Under the pieces are notes generated by a model. That model did not search any database. It saw only the letters and a program-made list of their open reading frames with translations, and was not told the DNA's origin. A DNA stretch of 64,000 nt from contig NZ_AMRJ01000003.1 in NCBI RefSeq assembly GCF_000300995.1, positions 159,216-223,215 of the forward strand. The letters run 5' to 3'. Numbering within the stretch: the stretch's first letter is position 1; each line of letters begins with the position of its first letter. Of this stretch, positions 19,082 through 27,866 are shown one piece after another. Both the position numbers and the translations under genes were made by a program. Source of the DNA: Alcanivorax hongdengensis A-11-3. GTDB taxonomy: Bacteria > Pseudomonadota > Gammaproteobacteria > Pseudomonadales > Alcanivoracaceae.

Positions 19082-19744
19082 ATGACGCTCGCAATTTTTG
19101 ACCTGGACAACACCCTCATCGCCACCGATTCCGACCACCTCTGGGGCGACTGGCTGGTGGAAAAGAACATCGTCGACCCGCAGCTGTACAAGGAAACCAA
19201 CGATCAGTTCTACCGGGACTATCAGGACGGTCGGCTGGATATCATGGCTTACCTGCGCTTTGCCCTGAAGGTGCTGGCCGAGAACGACATGGCCCAGCTG
19301 CATCACTGGCGCGAACAGTTCCTGGCGGAAAAGCTCGACGAGATGTGGCTGCCCAGGGCCGAGGCCCTGTTACAGAAGCACCGCGACCAGGGCCATACCC
19401 TGATGATCATCACCGCCACCAATGATTTCGTCACCGCACCGCTGGCGGACCGGCTGGGCGTCGACCACCTGATCGCCACCGTGGCCGAGCGCCGGGGTGA
19501 GCAATACACCGGCAATGTGGCCGGCACCCCCAGCTACCGGGAAGGCAAGGTGGAGCGGCTCAACCAGTGGCTGGACGACAATGATGAAACCCTGGCCGGC
19601 AGCTGGTTCTACAGCGACTCGCACAATGATCTGCCGCTGCTGAAGATTGTCGACCACCCGGTGGCCGTGGACCCGGATGCCACCCTGGAGCGCCATGCCC
19701 TGGAACAGGGCTGGCCGATTCTTTCCCTGCGAGACCCGGATTGA
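19082..19744 (+). CDS. HAD-IB family phosphatase (SerB-like)
   Basis: A 220-residue hydrolase with motif I FDLDNTL (Asp at 6 and 8), motif II IITATND and motif III YSDSHNDLPLL. The cap lies between motifs I and II, as in phosphoserine-phosphatase-like enzymes. A homologue sits beside rppH in Pseudomonas, for which I recall a proposed histidinol-phosphatase role; I cannot verify this here. Substrate uncertain. The start follows AAGGAGAGGCC, a good ribosome site, and the stop lies 2 bp before the lipoprotein gene. Confidence 0.85.
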   Translation: MTLAIFDLDNTLIATDSDHLWGDWLVEKNIVDPQLYKETNDQFYRDYQDGRLDIMAYLRFALKVLAENDMAQLHHWREQFLAEKLDEMWLPRAEALLQKHRDQGHTLMIITATNDFVTAPLADRLGVDHLIATVAERRGEQYTGNVAGTPSYREGKVERLNQWLDDNDETLAGSWFYSDSHNDLPLLKIVDHPVAVDPDATLERHALEQGWPILSLRDPD

Positions 19745-19746
19745 GC

Positions 19747-20670
19747 ATGCGTTTTTTCCCCGTACTGCTGCTGGCCCTGACGCTGGTCGCCTGCGACAAC
19801 AACAGCCCGCCGCCGGCGCAACCGGATAGCCCACCCACCGCCACGCCACGGGCCATCAAGACCGATGCCTGGCAAAAGGCCGGCGACCAGCGACTGGCCG
19901 ACGCCGCCAACCACTGGCAAAGCGCCATGGCGGCCTTCCAGGCCGGCCCGGATCAGGCACGACTGGACAGCCTGCGCCAGGCCGCCCGGCAGTGGTACGC
20001 CAGCGTCAGCCAGGCGTATCTGCTGCTGGCCAGCCGCGCCTGTGCCAGCGAGCAGCAGGACCGTCTCGACCGGGTGGATAGCTGGCCGCTCTACCCCGGC
20101 TACCTGGACGCCCTGCCACAATGGCCGGATTCCGGCCTGATCAATGATCCCACCCTGGCCCTCACCGCTGACAGCCTGCGCAACCAGCACGGCGCCACCG
20201 ATGACGGCGAAGCCAGCCTGGGCTTTGCCGCCCTGTTCGTGGTGCTGGAGGGCCCCGGCGACGATCTCAAGCCGCTCAAGGCCTATACCGGCAAGGCCGA
20301 CAGCCCTGACCGCCGCCGCCAGTACCTGGCGCTGGTCGGCACGCAACTGCAGCAGGATATCCAGGCCCTGGATGTGCGCCCACTCACCGACCGCAACCTG
20401 GCCTGCGGCCTGCAACGCACCCTGGACCAGCACCACCGCCTGCAACAGTGGCAGAACAATCATGACAACGACGAAAACCTGGCCGTGCCCGCCGCCACGG
20501 TGGCGATTCAGGGCAAGCAGCTGATCAACACCGTGAGCACGCTGCCCGATGCCATCGTCAACCAGTGGCAACAGACCCGACCGGGCCTGGCCGACGCCAT
20601 CAAGGCCAGTGACGCCGAGGACTGGAGCGCCCTGGATGACTGGCTGAATCCGCCGGTGGACAGCGACTGA
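19747..20670 (+). CDS. imelysin-like lipoprotein with a degenerate metal motif
   Basis: A signal peptide ends in the lipobox LVAC (Cys16) followed by Asp, which in enterobacteria favours inner-membrane retention. The sequence DSWPLYPGYLD, then SGLINDPTLALT, LRNQHGATDDGEASLGF, follows the imelysin/EfeO-related periplasmic family linked to iron uptake. Imelysins normally have GxHxxE after that point; here residues 159-164 read GFAALF, so both the His and the Glu are lost. The start ATG (307 residues) is preferred to a TTG overlapping the upstream stop. Probably co-transcribed with the HAD gene. Confidence 0.8.
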   Translation: MRFFPVLLLALTLVACDNNSPPPAQPDSPPTATPRAIKTDAWQKAGDQRLADAANHWQSAMAAFQAGPDQARLDSLRQAARQWYASVSQAYLLLASRACASEQQDRLDRVDSWPLYPGYLDALPQWPDSGLINDPTLALTADSLRNQHGATDDGEASLGFAALFVVLEGPGDDLKPLKAYTGKADSPDRRRQYLALVGTQLQQDIQALDVRPLTDRNLACGLQRTLDQHHRLQQWQNNHDNDENLAVPAATVAIQGKQLINTVSTLPDAIVNQWQQTRPGLADAIKASDAEDWSALDDWLNPPVDSD

Positions 20671-20693
20671 GTCCGGCGGCTTTCATGAGCGAT

Positions 20694-20731
20694 AAAAAAG
20701 CCCGTGACGTATTCCGCCACGGGCTTTTTTT
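20694..20731. terminator. bidirectional rho-independent terminator
   Basis: A 13-bp inverted repeat AAAAAAGCCCGTG / CACGGGCTTTTTT encloses an 11-base loop. It lies between the convergent imelysin-like and YfaZ-like genes and has a T run in either direction. Confidence 0.9.
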
Positions 20732-20769
20732 CGGGCGTCCCTGCCCGTTTCCGGTCCGGCCTCGCCGGA

Positions 20770-21369
20770 TCAGAAGTTGTAGCGACCGAACACGCCGAAG
20801 GTGTCGCGGTCATCGCCGACGATGACGCGGGCACCCAGGTCCACCACCGGGGTCACTTTCACCAGACCCTGACCGTAGACACCCAGATCACCGTCATAGA
20901 TATCCTGGTAGGTCAGACCACCGGACAGCTCCAGCTTGTCGGTGGTGGCATGGCGGACACCGGCACGCAGCTCGTAGCCGAGCTCGTCATCGGAACCGCC
21001 CGGATCGAAGTCGTGATCGTCATAGATGATGTCGGCGCTGCCGACCAGATCCAGGCCACGCTGCAGCGGGGTGTGGAAGCCCAGGCCGCCATAGATCTGA
21101 TTACCGTCCAGATCGCCGTAACGGTAATCACCATCATAGAAATTCAGGCCGCCACGCAGGAACAGATGCTCGTCCAGGGCAAAGGCCCCTTCGCCGGTGA
21201 TGGCATCGATGTCCTGACCGTCATCCAGGTCCCAGCGGTCGTAGGCCAGCTGGCCATAGGTGTAGGAGAAGCCGTTATCACGAACCGGCGCGGTGCGCTG
21301 CTCGGCGAAGGCCGCCGGGCTGCTGACCGCGATGGCAATGGCTGAGGTGAGTATCGTTTTTTTCAGCAT
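20770..21369 (-). CDS. YfaZ-like outer-membrane beta-barrel protein
   Basis: A 199-residue protein with a signal peptide (cleavage likely after SSPAAFA) followed by short alternating strands rich in Gly, Asp and Tyr, ending in FGRYNF, the terminal aromatic expected of a Bam substrate. I chose the ATG of MLKKTILTS because GAGG lies 8 bp before it; a GTG 15 bp upstream is possible. This fits the YfaZ family, a predicted outer-membrane barrel of unknown role. It is monocistronic, with a shared terminator downstream. Confidence 0.8.
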   Translation of the reverse strand: MLKKTILTSAIAIAVSSPAAFAEQRTAPVRDNGFSYTYGQLAYDRWDLDDGQDIDAITGEGAFALDEHLFLRGGLNFYDGDYRYGDLDGNQIYGGLGFHTPLQRGLDLVGSADIIYDDHDFDPGGSDDELGYELRAGVRHATTDKLELSGGLTYQDIYDGDLGVYGQGLVKVTPVVDLGARVIVGDDRDTFGVFGRYNF

Positions 21370-21491
21370 AAGGGAAATCCTCACTGATCCAGAAAGTGGC
21401 GTTATCTTGCCTCAACTGGGAACGTCATTTCCGTGTAACAGTTCCTTTATAATCAGGGTTTTATAAAAATTTTCATTGTCGGCTTGCCCGC

Positions 21492-21523
21492 TTGACCCAA
21501 GGGTTACCCCCAGGTTTGATAAT
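21492..21523 (+). promoter_or_regulatory. CueR-type promoter/operator for the copper ATPase gene
   Basis: A -35 TTGACC and a -10 TGATAAT are separated by an over-long spacer of 19-20 bp that carries a GC-rich dyad, the arrangement MerR-family activators such as CueR correct. The core on the opposite strand, CCTGGGGGTAACCC, also occurs in the second copper promoter at 28482-28512. No cueR gene lies in the window. Confidence 0.75.
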
Positions 21524-21547
21524 GATGGTATGAACGAGGAAACCACC

Positions 21548-24028
21548 ATGTCCGAGCATACCTTTGCCATTCAGGGTGCCTCCTGCCAGGGCTGCGCCGG
21601 CAAGATCCGCCGCGCACTGGAAACCGTGGAGGGGGTCGAGCAGGTCCAGGTCGATCTGGACACCCAACGGGTGACCATCAGCGGCGAGGCCAACCCCGAC
21701 GCCCTGCAGGCCGCCCTGCAAGAAAGCGGCTATGCCGCAGATCCGCCCGCCACCGCAACACCGTCAGCGCACAGCAGTAAAGCGCCGGCGGCAGACGCCA
21801 GCGAACAGCAACTGAGCATTAGCGGCGCCACCTGCGCCTCCTGTGTCAGCAGCATTGAAAAAGCCCTTCGCCATACCCCCGGCGTCACCGATGCCAGCAT
21901 GAACCTGGCCGACCGCAGCGCCCGGGTACAGGGCAGTGCCTCCCTGGACAGCCTGATCCGGGCGGTGGAAAACGCCGGCTACGGGGCCAGTGCCATGCAC
22001 GGGGACCCGCAGCAACACCGCCAGCATCAGCGCCAGCAACAACAGGCTCATTACCGCCAGCTGCTGGGGCATACCGCGCTGGGGATCGGCGTGGGCGGAC
22101 CCCTGATGGCCTGGGGCCTGCTGGGCGGCGACATGGCCGTCACCGATCAGAGCCGCTGGGCCTGGCTGGCGGTGGGGCTGGTCTGCCTGGCCGTGCTGCT
22201 GGTGGCCGGGCGGCATTTTTACATCAGCGCCTGGAAAGCCTTTCGCCACCATAACGCCAACATGGATACGCTGGTGGCGCTGGGTACCGGCGCCGCCTGG
22301 CTCTATTCCATGGCGGTGGTGCTGTTTCCCCAGACCCTGCCGGTCAGTGCCCGGCACGTCTACTTTGAAGCCAGCGCCATGATCATCGGCCTGATCAACC
22401 TGGGCCAGGCCCTGGAAGTGCGCGCCCGCGGCAAGACCAGCCAGGCGGTGGAGCGGCTGCTCGACCTGGGCGCCAAAACCGCCCGCGTGATCCGTGATGG
22501 CGAGGAACAGGACCTGCCGGTGGAGCAGGTACGCACCGGTGACACCCTGCGCATCCGCCCCGGCGAGAAAGTGGCGGTGGATGGCCAGGTGCTGGAAGGC
22601 GACAGCCAGCTGGACGAGTCCATGCTCACCGGCGAACCCATGCCGGTGCGCAAGCACAGCGGCGACACCCTGCACGCCGGGACCCTCAACCAGAGCGGCA
22701 CCCTGCTCTATCGGGCCACCGCCGTGGGCAAGGACACGGCCCTGGCACAGATTGTTGAACTGGTGAAAAAGGCCCAGGGCAGCAAGCCGTCCATCGGCCG
22801 CCTGGCGGACCGGATCTCCGCCGTGTTCGTGCCCACCATCATGCTGATCGCGGTGGCCGCGGCCCTGCTCTGGTACAACCTGGGCCCGGACCCGCGCCTG
22901 ACACACATGCTGGTGGTCGCCACCAGCGTGCTGATCATTGCCTGCCCCTGCGCACTGGGCCTGGCCACCCCCATGTCGGTGATGGTCGGCGTCGGCAAGG
23001 CTGCCGAAGCCGGCATCCTGATCCGTGACGGTGAAGCCCTGCAGACCAGTGCGAAACTGGACACCATCGTGCTCGACAAGACCGGCACCATCACCGAAGG
23101 CAAACCGGCGGTCAGCGGCATTCTCTGCAGCGACGGTCAACAGGAAGACAGCCTGCTGGCGCTGGCCGCCGGGCTGGAGGCCGGCTCCGAACATCCGCTC
23201 GCCCACGCTATCCTCGACGCGGCCCGCGAGCGCTCGCTGACGCGCGCCAGGGTGACGGCTTTCCAGGCCCACAACGGCCTGGGCGTCAGCGCCCGGCAGG
23301 GAGAGCAGACCCTGCGCCTGGGGAATCGCCGCTGGCTGGAGGAACAGGGAATCGCGGTAAATCTGGACCTGTCCGCGCTCACCGACGCCGGCGCCACACC
23401 GCTGCTACTGGCCAGGGACCGGCAGCTACTGGGCGCCATCGGGGTAGCGGACCGCATCAAGCCGGATTCCGCCGAGGCCATCGCCCGACTGCGACAGGCC
23501 GGCCTGAAGGTGGTGATGATCACCGGCGACGTGGCCGCCAGCGCCCACGCCATTGCCCGCCAGGCCGGCGTGGATGAGGTCATGGCCGAGGTGTTGCCGG
23601 CGGACAAGGCCGACCGGGTCAAGGCCCTGCAGGCACAGGGCGCCACCGTGGCCATGGTCGGTGACGGCATCAATGACGCGCCGGCCCTGGCCCAGGCGGA
23701 CGTGGGCTTTGCCATCGGCAGTGGCACGGACGTGGCCATCGAGTCCGCCGGTGTCACCCTGATGGGGGGCTCCCTGCACGGGGTTGCCGACGCCATTGCC
23801 ATCTCCGCCGCCACCGTGCGCAACATCAAGCAGAACCTGTTTGGCGCCTTCGTCTACAACAGCCTGGGCGTTCCACTGGCCGCCGGGCTACTTTACCCCT
23901 TCACTGGCGCCTTGCTGAGCCCGGTGATTGCCGGTGCCGCCATGTCGCTAAGCTCGGTGACGGTGGTCAGTAACGCCAACCGGTTGCGGTGGTTCAACGC
24001 GCGAAAATCCCGGGGAGACACACCATGA
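21548..24028 (+). CDS. copA: Cu(+)-exporting P1B-type ATPase CopA
   Basis: Pumps cuprous ion from the cytoplasm. The protein has 826 residues from an ATG preceded by GAGGA; the longer frame starts upstream of the promoter. Order: two heavy-metal domains (Cys13/Cys16 in GASCQGC; Cys96/Cys99 in GATCASC), a Gln/His-rich linker, eight predicted helices, the TGEP actuator motif, the metal-site CPC at 466-468, the phosphorylated Asp510 in DKTGT, then the GDGINDAPAL hinge. Its stop overlaps the cupredoxin start (ATGA). Confidence 0.97.
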   Translation: MSEHTFAIQGASCQGCAGKIRRALETVEGVEQVQVDLDTQRVTISGEANPDALQAALQESGYAADPPATATPSAHSSKAPAADASEQQLSISGATCASCVSSIEKALRHTPGVTDASMNLADRSARVQGSASLDSLIRAVENAGYGASAMHGDPQQHRQHQRQQQQAHYRQLLGHTALGIGVGGPLMAWGLLGGDMAVTDQSRWAWLAVGLVCLAVLLVAGRHFYISAWKAFRHHNANMDTLVALGTGAAWLYSMAVVLFPQTLPVSARHVYFEASAMIIGLINLGQALEVRARGKTSQAVERLLDLGAKTARVIRDGEEQDLPVEQVRTGDTLRIRPGEKVAVDGQVLEGDSQLDESMLTGEPMPVRKHSGDTLHAGTLNQSGTLLYRATAVGKDTALAQIVELVKKAQGSKPSIGRLADRISAVFVPTIMLIAVAAALLWYNLGPDPRLTHMLVVATSVLIIACPCALGLATPMSVMVGVGKAAEAGILIRDGEALQTSAKLDTIVLDKTGTITEGKPAVSGILCSDGQQEDSLLALAAGLEAGSEHPLAHAILDAARERSLTRARVTAFQAHNGLGVSARQGEQTLRLGNRRWLEEQGIAVNLDLSALTDAGATPLLLARDRQLLGAIGVADRIKPDSAEAIARLRQAGLKVVMITGDVAASAHAIARQAGVDEVMAEVLPADKADRVKALQAQGATVAMVGDGINDAPALAQADVGFAIGSGTDVAIESAGVTLMGGSLHGVADAIAISAATVRNIKQNLFGAFVYNSLGVPLAAGLLYPFTGALLSPVIAGAAMSLSSVTVVSNANRLRWFNARKSRGDTP

Positions 24029-24384
24029 CATGGATCATCAATCTGGCCGGCCTGTTACTGATGGCCCTGATTGTCTGGTGGTTCTGGCTGGCCAGACGCG
24101 AGCCAGGCCAGCGTAGCGAGGACGGCGAATTCCATATTCGGGTGGCCGACGGCGTCTACGACCCGGCCACCCTGCACGCCCGGGTGGGGCAACCCCTGAC
24201 CCTGTGGTTCCACCGGCAGGACCCGTCACCCTGCGCCGAGCAGGTGATTTTCCAGGGGCTGGATGTCAGCGCCTTTCTGGCCGTGGGCGAGCCAACCGCA
24301 GTCCGCCTGACACCCGGGCAAGCCGGCCGGTACCGCTTCACCTGCCAGATGCAGATGTACCAGGGCACTCTGATCGTGGATTGA
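24025..24384 (+). CDS. membrane-anchored single-domain cupredoxin
   Basis: A 119-residue protein: one N-terminal hydrophobic helix (residues 4-22), then a plastocyanin-like domain facing the periplasm. Candidate copper ligands are Cys70 (SPCAEQ) and Cys107, Met109 and Met111 in TCQMQMYQG; the usual type-1 histidine between Cys and Met is absent, so it may bind Cu(I) rather than work as a blue copper protein. The ATGA overlap with copA implies tight co-translation and a role in receiving or delivering copper for the pump. Confidence 0.78.
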   Translation: MTWIINLAGLLLMALIVWWFWLARREPGQRSEDGEFHIRVADGVYDPATLHARVGQPLTLWFHRQDPSPCAEQVIFQGLDVSAFLAVGEPTAVRLTPGQAGRYRFTCQMQMYQGTLIVD

Positions 24385-24726
24385 CCCGGCCCGGCCGCAA
24401 CACTGCCTCCCAGGCATCCAATCTTCCCGGCAAGAGCCCCTCTCCCACCTACGGCAGAGGGGGGCTTAGTAAACGGCATTACAGCACTCTCTTTGGGAAT
24501 CAATCTCTCCCACCTGAGTTATTGCACTTCATTCTCATTAGCATTAGTATCTGCCGCCACTGATCGATCAGATCGGGGCTCACCCTTGTGTTTGCTCAAC
24601 CAGCCAAGCGTCACTGCCAGCCATTGAGCCGGTGAGATCGGGGATCGCCATGCCTGCCGGCCCGCCTTTCTGCCAGCCCGCAACCCGTGGCGTTTTTTAT
24701 TACCATGCTTTCAACGGGAACGGACA
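24385..24726. other. 342-bp non-coding stretch before the siderophore receptor
   Basis: No convincing gene. It holds a GC-rich stem-loop at about 24436-24467 (AGCCCCTCT pairing with AGAGGGGGCT), possibly a terminator of the copA-cupredoxin transcript but lacking a T run. A Fur-box-like sequence lies at 24530-24551. The last 130 bp before the receptor gene show nothing definite. Confidence 0.6.
24530..24551 (+). promoter_or_regulatory. candidate Fur box for the siderophore receptor operon
   Basis: Read on the minus strand, the site contains AATGCTAATGAGAATG, an imperfect run of the NATAAT/GAGAAT hexamers that make up Fur sites. It lies about 175 bp upstream of a TonB-dependent receptor gene. 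Confidence 0.55.
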
Positions 24727-27021
24727 ATGACCTATATCACTCGTCGTAAACGGCCAGTGGCGCAGACCGCCCTGTGCCAGGGGGTTGGCCTGGGCACCGC
24801 CCTGCTCACCGGCCTGATGGCCTCCACCGCCGGCGCCGCCGAAGCGCAGAACAGCCAGGCCGACAGCAACGTGCTGACACCGATTTCGGTCAGCGCCACC
24901 ACCACCAGTGATTACAAGAGCGACACCCTGTCCTCTTCCAAATTCGCCAAACCGGTAGCCGAAACGCCGCAGACCATTCAGATCATCAACAAGGATCTGA
25001 TTCAGGACCAGGGCGCCACCACCCTGACCGAAGCCCTGCAGAACAGCGCTGGCGTGGGCACCTTCTACGCCGGCGAAAACGGCAACACCACCACCGGCGA
25101 TTCGGTCTACATGCGCGGCTTCGACAGCTCCAGCTCCATCTTCGTGGATGGCGTACGCGACCTGGGCTCGGTGTCCCGCGACACCTTCAACCTGGAACAG
25201 ATTGAAGTGATCAAGGGCCCGGCCGGCACCGACTACGGCCGCACCGCCCCCAGCGGTTCCATCAACCTGTCCACCAAGCAGGCCTTCATGGCCAACCGCA
25301 ACAGCGGCTCGGTACAGGGCGGCACCGACGGCCAGAAACGCGCCACCCTGGACCTGAACCGCAAGCTCACCGACAACGTGGCCGGGCGACTCAACCTGAT
25401 GGGCCAGGACAGCGACGTGGCCGGCCGGGACGAAGTGAACAACTCCCGCTGGGGCGTGGCACCGGCACTGACCATCGAGCTGGATGAACAGTCCCGCCTG
25501 TACCTGAACTACCTGCACGTCACCCAGAACAATGTTCCCGATGGCGGCGTTGCCACCGTGGGCCTGCCGGGCTACGCCACCCCGGACCCGGCCTACCCGC
25601 AGATCAGCAATGCCCCCAGGGTGGACACCAGCAACTTCTACGGCGTCGATTCCGACCATGACGACGTGGACGTGGACATGGCCACCGCCATTTTCGAATA
25701 CGACATGAGCCCCACCACCCAGCTGCGCAACACCCTGCGCTGGGGCCGTACCGAGCAGGATTACATGCTCAGCGCCATCATGGCGGTCAACGCCAACGGC
25801 TCCACCAACCCGGATGACTGGACCGTGCGGCGCCTGCCGAACCTGAAGAACCAGACCAACACCATCATCACCAACCAGACCGGTCTGGTCACCTATGTGG
25901 ACACCGGCAAGCTGTCACATACCTTCTCCTACGGGGTGGAACTGACCCGGGAAAAAGTGGAAACCACCGGCATGGCCAGACCGGCCACGGTACCGGATGC
26001 CAACCTCTACAACCCGGATCACAACCTGTCCTACAGCGGCAGCCGCGATGGCAGCGCCGGCAAGGGCACCACCGACACGGTCTCCGCCTACCTGTTTGAC
26101 GCCGTGGATATCGGCAGCCGCTGGCAGCTCAATGCCGGCGTGCGCCTGGACCACTACAAGGCCGACTACAAGAGCAGCGCCGCCTGCACCGGCGGGCGTC
26201 GCGACCCGGACGCCTGTGCCGGCCAACCGGTGGGCACCGTGGTGGATGCGGTCAATGCCGACACCAGCGACACCCTGTTCAACTGGAAGCTGGGCGCGCT
26301 CTACAAGATCAACCCGCAACTCAATGTCTACGCCGACTACGCGGTGTCCGCCCAGCCCCCCGGCGGCAACAACCTGGAGCTGAGTGACCGGGACAACAGC
26401 GCCGACAACCCCAACTTTGATCCCCAGGAAGCGCAGACCGCGGAACTGGGTACCAAATGGACGCTGGCCAACAACAAGCTGCTGCTCAGTGCGGCGGTAT
26501 ACCGCACCACGGTCACCAACCTGATCGAGGAAGATCCCTCCGACGGCACCTACCACCAGACCGGTGAAAAGCAGGTTGAGGGCGTGGAGCTGTCCGCCGT
26601 GGGCAACATCACCGAAAACTGGAACGTCAGCGCCGGCTTCACCACCATGGATGCCACCATCGAGGACGGCGAAGCGGATGCCCAGGACGAAAGCAACGAC
26701 CTGACCTACACCCCGGACAAGGCATTCACCAGCTGGACCACCTATCGTCTGCCGTTCAACCTGACCATCGGTGGCGGCGCCCGCTACACCGGCGGCCTCA
26801 AGCGCGGCTCCGACGGCGCGGTGGGCACCCCGGAATACACCGACAGCTACTGGGTGTTCGACGCCATGGCCAGCTACCCGCTGAGCAAGAACGCCGACCT
26901 GCAGCTCAACGTGTACAATGTGTTCGACAAGGACTACGTGGCTTCCATCAACAAGAGTGGCTACCGCTATAACCCGGGCACCCCGCTTTCCGCGTTGCTG
27001 ACGCTGAATGTGAAGTTCTGA
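24727..27021 (+). CDS. TonB-dependent catecholate siderophore receptor (Fiu-like)
   Basis: A 764-residue outer-membrane receptor that imports ferric siderophores using TonB energy. Order: long signal peptide ending near TAGAAEA (about residue 39), a TonB-box region (NVLTPISVSAT), a plug domain (VAETPQTIQIINKDLIQDQG to QIEVIKGPAGTDYGRTAPSGSINL), then a 22-strand barrel ending in TLNVKF. Length and plug sequence resemble E. coli Fiu (760 residues). The piuC gene directly downstream matches the E. coli fiu-ybiX pairing. The ligand is probably a catechol siderophore; which one is unknown. Confidence 0.93.
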   Translation: MTYITRRKRPVAQTALCQGVGLGTALLTGLMASTAGAAEAQNSQADSNVLTPISVSATTTSDYKSDTLSSSKFAKPVAETPQTIQIINKDLIQDQGATTLTEALQNSAGVGTFYAGENGNTTTGDSVYMRGFDSSSSIFVDGVRDLGSVSRDTFNLEQIEVIKGPAGTDYGRTAPSGSINLSTKQAFMANRNSGSVQGGTDGQKRATLDLNRKLTDNVAGRLNLMGQDSDVAGRDEVNNSRWGVAPALTIELDEQSRLYLNYLHVTQNNVPDGGVATVGLPGYATPDPAYPQISNAPRVDTSNFYGVDSDHDDVDVDMATAIFEYDMSPTTQLRNTLRWGRTEQDYMLSAIMAVNANGSTNPDDWTVRRLPNLKNQTNTIITNQTGLVTYVDTGKLSHTFSYGVELTREKVETTGMARPATVPDANLYNPDHNLSYSGSRDGSAGKGTTDTVSAYLFDAVDIGSRWQLNAGVRLDHYKADYKSSAACTGGRRDPDACAGQPVGTVVDAVNADTSDTLFNWKLGALYKINPQLNVYADYAVSAQPPGGNNLELSDRDNSADNPNFDPQEAQTAELGTKWTLANNKLLLSAAVYRTTVTNLIEEDPSDGTYHQTGEKQVEGVELSAVGNITENWNVSAGFTTMDATIEDGEADAQDESNDLTYTPDKAFTSWTTYRLPFNLTIGGGARYTGGLKRGSDGAVGTPEYTDSYWVFDAMASYPLSKNADLQLNVYNVFDKDYVASINKSGYRYNPGTPLSALLTLNVKF

Positions 27022-27037
27022 TCCCCGGGAACGCCAC

Positions 27038-27073
27038 AAACGGAGCGCGGCCCTGCCCGTGCTCCGTTTTTTT
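27038..27073 (+). terminator. rho-independent terminator after the receptor gene
   Basis: AAACGGAGC pairs with GCTCCGTTT, followed by a run of T, 17 bp beyond the stop codon. It may be partial, letting some transcription reach piuC. Confidence 0.85.
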
Positions 27074-27148
27074 GTTTATTGAAACCCGTTTTTGCCGCAA
27101 AGCTGGCCCGTAAAGCTTTTCAGCAGCCGCCTGCAGAAAGGAGAGACC

Positions 27149-27829
27149 ATGTTGCTGCATGTGCCGAATGTGCTCAGTGCCGACCAGACCACTGCCATCC
27201 GTCAGGCGCTGGAAAACAGCCAGGACTGGGTGGACGGTCGGGAAACCGTTGGCGCCCAGGGCGCCCAGGTAAAACACAACCAGCAACTGGCGGATGCCTC
27301 ACCGCTGCGTCAGCAACTGGCGGAAAAAATCCAGCAGACCCTGATGCAACACCCGGTGTTCTTTGCCGCCGCCCTGCCGCTGCGCATTCTGCCGCCGCGC
27401 TTCAACCGCTACCGCGGCGGCGGCACCTACGGCATGCATATCGACGGCGCCGTCATGCGCCTTGATAGCCAGCAACATCTGCGCTCGGACCTGTCCTGCA
27501 CACTGTTCTTCAATGAGCCGGACGACTACGACGGCGGCGAACTGGTGATTGCCGACACCTACGGCGAACACGAAGTCAAACTACCCGCCGGCGACCTGAT
27601 TCTCTACCCGGCCTCCAGTCTCCATGAAGTGCGCCCGGTCACCCGCGGCGAACGGCTGGCCTCGTTCTTCTGGATTCAGAGCATGATCCGCGACGATGCC
27701 CGCCGCCGCATGCTGTTCGAGATGGATACCTCTATCACCCGGCTCACCCAGACCGGCGCCGACAGCGACGCCCTCTTGCAACTGACCGGCGTCTATCACA
27801 ATCTTCTGCGCCAGTGGGCGGAAACCTGA
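27149..27829 (+). CDS. piuC: Fe(II)/2-oxoglutarate-dependent PKHD-type hydroxylase PiuC/YbiX
   Basis: The start chosen follows AAAGGAGAG and gives [10 protein letters not shown] and 226 residues, near E. coli YbiX (225). The iron triad is His and Asp in YGMHIDGAV plus His in [14 protein letters not shown], and the following Arg can bind 2-oxoglutarate. Family members are iron-starvation genes next to catecholate receptors; the substrate is not established. A terminator lies in the 127-bp gap from the receptor gene. Confidence 0.92.
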   Translation: MLLHVPNVLSADQTTAIRQALENSQDWVDGRETVGAQGAQVKHNQQLADASPLRQQLAEKIQQTLMQHPVFFAAALPLRILPPRFNRYRGGGTYGMHIDGAVMRLDSQQHLRSDLSCTLFFNEPDDYDGGELVIADTYGEHEVKLPAGDLILYPASSLHEVRPVTRGERLASFFWIQSMIRDDARRRMLFEMDTSITRLTQTGADSDALLQLTGVYHNLLRQWAET

Positions 27830-27866
27830 CCGCCCGACCTACCCCGCCACGGACTGCGAGCTGTCG

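Noticed and set aside
18976..19101. Small basic + strand peptide upstream of the HAD phosphatase
   Set aside because: Arg/Pro-rich, no clear ribosome site, overlaps the HAD gene in another frame.
21764..23272. 502-residue open frame on the - strand
   Set aside because: Antisense shadow of the copper ATPase; no ribosome site or known domain.
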